Of a DNA stretch of 64,000 nucleotides, positions 59,676 through 64,000 are shown one piece after another. Each line of letters begins with the position of its first letter. The first letter of the stretch is position 1. The position numbers were made by a program, and so were the translations under genes. The notes under the pieces were generated by a model, which saw only the letters and a list, made by a program, of their open reading frames with translations, did not search any database and was not told the DNA's origin. The DNA comes from Takakia lepidozioides. Lineage: Eukaryota; Streptophyta; Takakiopsida; Takakiales; Takakiaceae. The DNA lies in NCBI GenBank assembly GCA_030704615.1, contig CM060733.1, positions 35,030,001-35,094,000 of the forward strand. The letters are read 5' to 3'.

Positions 59676-62482
59676 GGATGGTCGTATGGTGGATGCCATG
59701 CATCTGTTCAAAAACTTGCAAGGTTCTGGGATGAAACCGGATGTTGTGTCCTATACTGCACTCATTCGTGGCTTTGGCAAGCTGAAGCGCGTCAATGAAG
59801 TCACCAACATTTTCAAGCAAATGCAACGCAGCAGGTACTTGATACGTAGCATGTAAGTTCATGTGCTGATGGCTTTTTAGCAAGCATATATTTGTTAGTG
59901 CCTTGTTGTTTCAATTATTTGCACGTTGGAATGGTACGTTGGAATGTGTATGGTTGTGAAATGTGGAGATCACGTTTTCCAAATCTCTGAAATTCATCAG
60001 CCTTGTAATTCCCCAGCAGCAAGTGCTGAACTTGAACTACAAGTTTGTTGAGGGCCCAAATTAAGGAGGTAGTTGAACTCCTCTATGTGCTAAGTTACTG
60101 GCGTGGGGCACAGATGTCGGCCAGATCTGAGATTCTGCACAGAGCTAATATGCACGTATGGGAATGGAGGTTTGCCATCTATGGCAGAGGATGTGATGGA
60201 GTATGCACATGTATTAGGGTTGCAGCCGGACATGATGACCTACACAGCTCTCACCCATGCATATGCACAGCAATGTCTGTGGGATAAGGCAGAGAATGTC
60301 TTAAGGTAACTTAAGGGTGAAGCTGTAACTTTCTTCTGTATTTTTTTTTGTCAGCAGTAGCTGTAGACAGAGCAAGGTCACTGTGTGTATGCATCTTGTT
60401 GAACCAGTTGCTTTCTTTCTTTTGTGGTGCAAAGGTCAACAGTCTGTAAGGACCTCTTTTTTTATTGTGTGTTTGACTGCAGACAAATGCTAGAGGCTGG
60501 GGTAGTTGATGAAGGACCCTATGCTGTCCTTGTAGGAGCTTACAGTAAGGCAGGCTTGCATGACCGTGTCAACTGTGTTCTCAAAAAGATGCAGTCTGAT
60601 AGAGTGCATCCAGGCACCGTGTTCTTCAATGCTCTCATCACTGCCCATAGTAAGGCTGGGGCTCCAGACAGTGCACGAGCAGTATTACAGCATATGCAGG
60701 ATACTGGTGAGTTCATTGGTTTTCTCTTTTGTATGACCTCTTTTGAGGAATGGCTTGCTAGAGTTTTCAAAGTGGTACTCGACATATCAGTAAAGCTTTG
60801 TTTTTTTAACTTGTATTTTGTATGGACAAAACTTGGCTTCTTTTTGTAGCATTCAAGATTCTAAAAACTCGTTTTTCAGGATGTAAGTGCGATGCTGTAA
60901 CATATACAGCGGTAATGGAAGCATATTCGCAGAAAAGGCAGCCTTCAATTGCGGAGAAAGTGATGGAGGAGATGAAGAGAGATGGCATCCGCCCTGGTAT
61001 TGTTACCTTTGCAGTCCTTATCAATGGCTATTGTCAAGCAGGCCTTTTAGGGGATGCGGAGAGGGTTTTGCGGTAAGATCTATCCTGGTTTCTACATGTG
61101 TTTGGACAGGTCACTGTCTATGCTGTGGTTGTGTCTCCAGTACAGATTATGTCCGTTGGTTCCAGAAGAGATTGATGTAGGGTGAGGCGATGATAATAAT
61201 TGCTTGAAATGTATTTTGGGAGACCTAAATATTCGTATTCTTCTCAAAAGTGGATTTTTTGAGCCCAACCCAAATCTACTCTTGAGTTTCTTGAGAGCCT
61301 TTGATGAACTCAATTCCACTGCAGGACTACCTAGAGGGCTTTCCTGTGCTGGGCCAGGCTGGAGTCAGATTTTTCCTGACATGCAAGGGGCTGACCAGAA
61401 GAGCATTAGAAAGAGACTGTGTCTTCTGAACCATGTTTAGAGTCGGGCAGACCTTGGACCTTTGGTGCAGTGTCTCTCGTAGTAGTGCAGGAGAGAGGGA
61501 TTGCAACAGCCAGCATTGCAATAGGCAAGGTTTCTTTACTGAAAAAATACTTGCATCATATTTGATGCTGTAGTCTATTATATTCTTGAGCGTTTCAAAC
61601 TAGTCAGATATGTACCCCATGGAAAGAGATGGAAGAATCTACCCAATGAGAAGTGTGACTTTCTCGGTTACAAAAGAAGGCTCTTTACCTCAACTTTTTG
61701 TCTTTCCCCTCCCTTGGGGACGAATATTCTATTGGATCTATTCCAACAGTCATGTTCTGCAGGGTCATGCAAAATGCGAAATGCAAGCCAACTGTGGAAA
61801 TCTACAACTCCTTGATCCACGGTTATTGTGCTGCCAAGATGGTGGTTGAAGCGGAGAGGTTGTTCCAAGGATTGCAAGGATCAGGCTGTCGACCTGACAC
61901 AGTCACATACAATATTCTCATTTCTATGTACATCAATGCCCGACAGCGGAAGCAGGTAGGATATGCTTCCAGCACTACTCCGTTAATAACAAACGTGGGT
62001 GGTGTATTTTATTGTTGGGATGTAGAGCCCAGGTTCTGTTTTCCTCAGGTAACCATCTGTGTTGGTTAGATGAAAAGCCAAGTTGGATAAATTGTTTCAG
62101 TTTCTGCTGCACCTGAGAATATCTGTTCTACTTCAATAATATGAGAGAACAGCCATGTTGTCTTGAGACTGACTTCAGTGATTATCAACAGCAGCATGTG
62201 CTGATTCAGATGAAAGTCAGTTTGATATTCAGAAGTGCTACAAATGAGACTAGCAGTTCACTGGATATTTATTTCTTCACCATTAGTCTACTCCTAGTCC
62301 GTACTGAAAACTCATTTGCTTTGTTGCAGGCTGAGGAACTTTATAACAGCATGGAACAGGCTGGGTGTAAACCAGACCTAATCACATTCAGAACCCTACA
62401 TAAGGCATTCTCCTCTTCAAAGAATTTACTTGATGCCAAGAAGATTCTTCTGGACATGCGGAAGGCAGGAGTCAGCTTCTGA
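59676..62482 (+). CDS. P-class PPR protein, intron-rich, 5' end not found
   Basis: Six exons in one consistent frame: 59676-59834, 60114-60305, 60483-60706, 60880-61072, 61763-61955 and 62330-62482, together about 370 residues. They hold roughly nine or ten 35-residue P-type PPR motifs (such as GMKPDVVSYTALIRGFGK, GCKCDAVTYTAVMEAYSQ, GIRPGIVTFAVLINGYCQ, GCRPDTVTYNILISMYIN, GCKPDLITFRTLHKAF) and end KAGVSF. P-class PPR proteins bind single-stranded RNA in plastids or mitochondria and act in processing, stability or translation; there is no DYW or E domain. The first exon listed begins inside a codon after an acceptor (TTTGCCAG), so at least one upstream exon with start codon and targeting peptide is missing. 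Exons 2, 4 and 5 are each 192-193 bases. Confidence 0.88.
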
Positions 62483-64000
62483 GTTCTTGCACTTCACGGG
62501 AGTGTACTAAATTATTACACCTGTATGTTGGAAGTAGATGCTTTGCTTAGGTTGCTTTGTTTCTTTGTTACCCCAAGTTTTTGGCGGGTTTTACAGAGAT
62601 ATTTGAGTCACCAGTGATTGTACAGTAAAATGTATTTTCCCTTCTCCCATGGTGGGTAACTTTGTATGTAATTTCAGTCTTCCATAAAAGCTTAACAGAA
62701 GAGGTGTGAAGAGAAAAAGTTGATGCAAGTTTTCAAGGGTATAGCAATGTCTTCGAGTCTCAGCCATGATCAAATTTACCTTGTGTAGGATTGACAGCTA
62801 GTTCATGATCCTCTTCAGGTGTTGCTAAGGCAATTGGGCGAGAGAGGGTTGCAAAACATGGGTTAATGTACATGTTTCATAACGTAGGTTGCACATGCTT
62901 GATCATGCAACACAACAAATGGCAGTCCACTATTGTGTAGGGATGCCAGGTAGCAGTGGATCCATTGGGATACTTTTTTAGTTTGAACTTTGCGCAAGCT
63001 GCTATATACATCAACAGTCAATCACTGGGAGCCTATCAGGAGGCTTAGTTCTTTCCTTTCTTCTTTTCCTCAGCTTTTACTGTGAGGTTTTCAATCTATC
63101 CGGGAGATGCACTCTTTAGAGGATTCGTTGAGTAGCTTCAGTTGCCTCCAACCACTGTTTATTTGAAAAACTCATGGTTTTAGACTTTGACTCCTTGCTG
63201 CTTTGCAAAATATTGATTGGTCTGCTGGATTTCACTAAGCTCCGGGGAAGGATTGAAGATGACTTTTTGCAATCATGAATAGAGAAATGTGATGTAGAGG
63301 CTACTGTATTCAAACAAAGAAAAACCTGAGGGGTAAACCTCAATTCGAGCCCGGGTTGTAAGTGTGAGGCCAAAAAACGGGGAAACCATGCTGTGCAAGC
63401 TTTGATGATAAGTTCCATAAGGGTATATTAACAATCCACCCAATGACAAGGTGAGGTGTACACCTCAAATCTGACCCTGCCAGTCATCAAGGCCAAAACT
63501 GTGAAAACCAAAGGCGCTTTGGCATGCCGGTGGAAAGCCTACAAATCCAACCATGGTACATATAAAAAATGATGCTAACCTCCAAATGTACACGACGGTA
63601 CTCTCCTAGGTAGCCCTGCTGTTCCCTTACTTCCTGCAAGCTCTCAGAAACCGGATGTGTATGGAGTTGCGATGTGACCACTTCAAATCTCATCCTTCAT
63701 GCTCACCTCCCAGTGTGGCACCAACAGACCCCGTCTTTCCAGACACAGTGTAAAGTGAAATTGAAGTGGGCTTCGTCGAGCTCAATAGTGTCAATGCAAT
63801 GGAGCGTCCACTTTTCTACCAGTTGGTGGTAGATGAATCCAAACACGTACAGATAGTAAGGAGGTGGAACGCAATTGAGGGGAGGAGTCGGAATGAGAAA
63901 TTCCTCGCAACGCCTCTACGTCCGCGGCCTACCTCCCGAAATATTTGAGGCCTGAATCTGCACAGGTAGCGGCCTTCCTGTCCCAGATCCACCACAACTG
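62483..64000. other. 3' UTR and spacer
   Basis: No gene recognised to the window edge. The palindrome GAGGTGTACACCTC lies near 63450, and a diverged copy of its surroundings (GAGGGGTAAACCTC) lies near 63328. Confidence 0.45.

Noticed and set aside
1..64000. tRNA, rRNA or CRISPR features
   Set aside because: No tRNA A/B-box pairs, rRNA stretches or spaced direct-repeat arrays of CRISPR type were seen by eye; a covariance-model scan would be decisive.

Overview
This is nuclear DNA of a land plant, most likely a non-flowering one (bryophyte, lycophyte or fern grade). The genes have GT-AG introns and include plant-specific families: a DYW-class PPR editing factor, a CPR5-like protein, an At2g24230-type LRR receptor kinase and a plant-type second cap methyltransferase. 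The long, near-identical MYAKCG-type repeats of the DYW gene are the only lineage hint, so species is not assignable by eye.

Left part (1-28 kb): a cap guanine-N7 methyltransferase 2-like gene on the minus strand (ten exons, C-terminus off the left edge); a broken DYW-PPR pseudogene (+, 6.3-8.65 kb); a 3.7 kb fold-back element packed with nested tandem repeats (9.46-13.15 kb); an intact eight-triplet DYW-PPR gene (-, 14.1-17.5 kb); scrambled copies of one unidentified exon (18-19.2 kb); and a two-exon LRR receptor kinase (-, 20.4-24.0 kb). A duplicated and decayed 3' half of the cap methyltransferase lies directly upstream of the kinase (24.0-25.5 kb). The rest, to 28.09 kb, is a CT microsatellite and AT-rich spacer.

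Middle (28.1-47.1 kb): a transposon graveyard. An old Ty3/gypsy-type element (LTRs 28091-28549 and 42190-42639) has been hit by a younger chromodomain Ty3/gypsy element (28663-35599, perfect 5-bp target duplication TTCGC). Its integrase reading frame is also split by a further ~3.7 kb insertion (about 37.93-41.63 kb) that carries palindromic tandem repeats and a gag-like frame. To the right lie two halves of a piggyBac-like transposase in opposite orientations (44.26-44.70 kb minus, 46.74-47.11 kb plus), a four-copy 110-bp tandem repeat and a small inverted-repeat element.

Right part (47.5-64 kb): three real genes on the plus strand. These are COP9 signalosome subunit 5 (seven exons, 361 aa), a CPR5-like gene (six exons) with a long N-terminal extension that begins with a signal peptide, and an intron-rich P-class PPR gene whose first exon or exons were not found. 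The exon joins given for the cap methyltransferase, the kinase, CSN5, CPR5 and the P-class PPR were read by eye from splice sites, codon phase and remembered family sequences. All phases close, but no search or transcript data were used.
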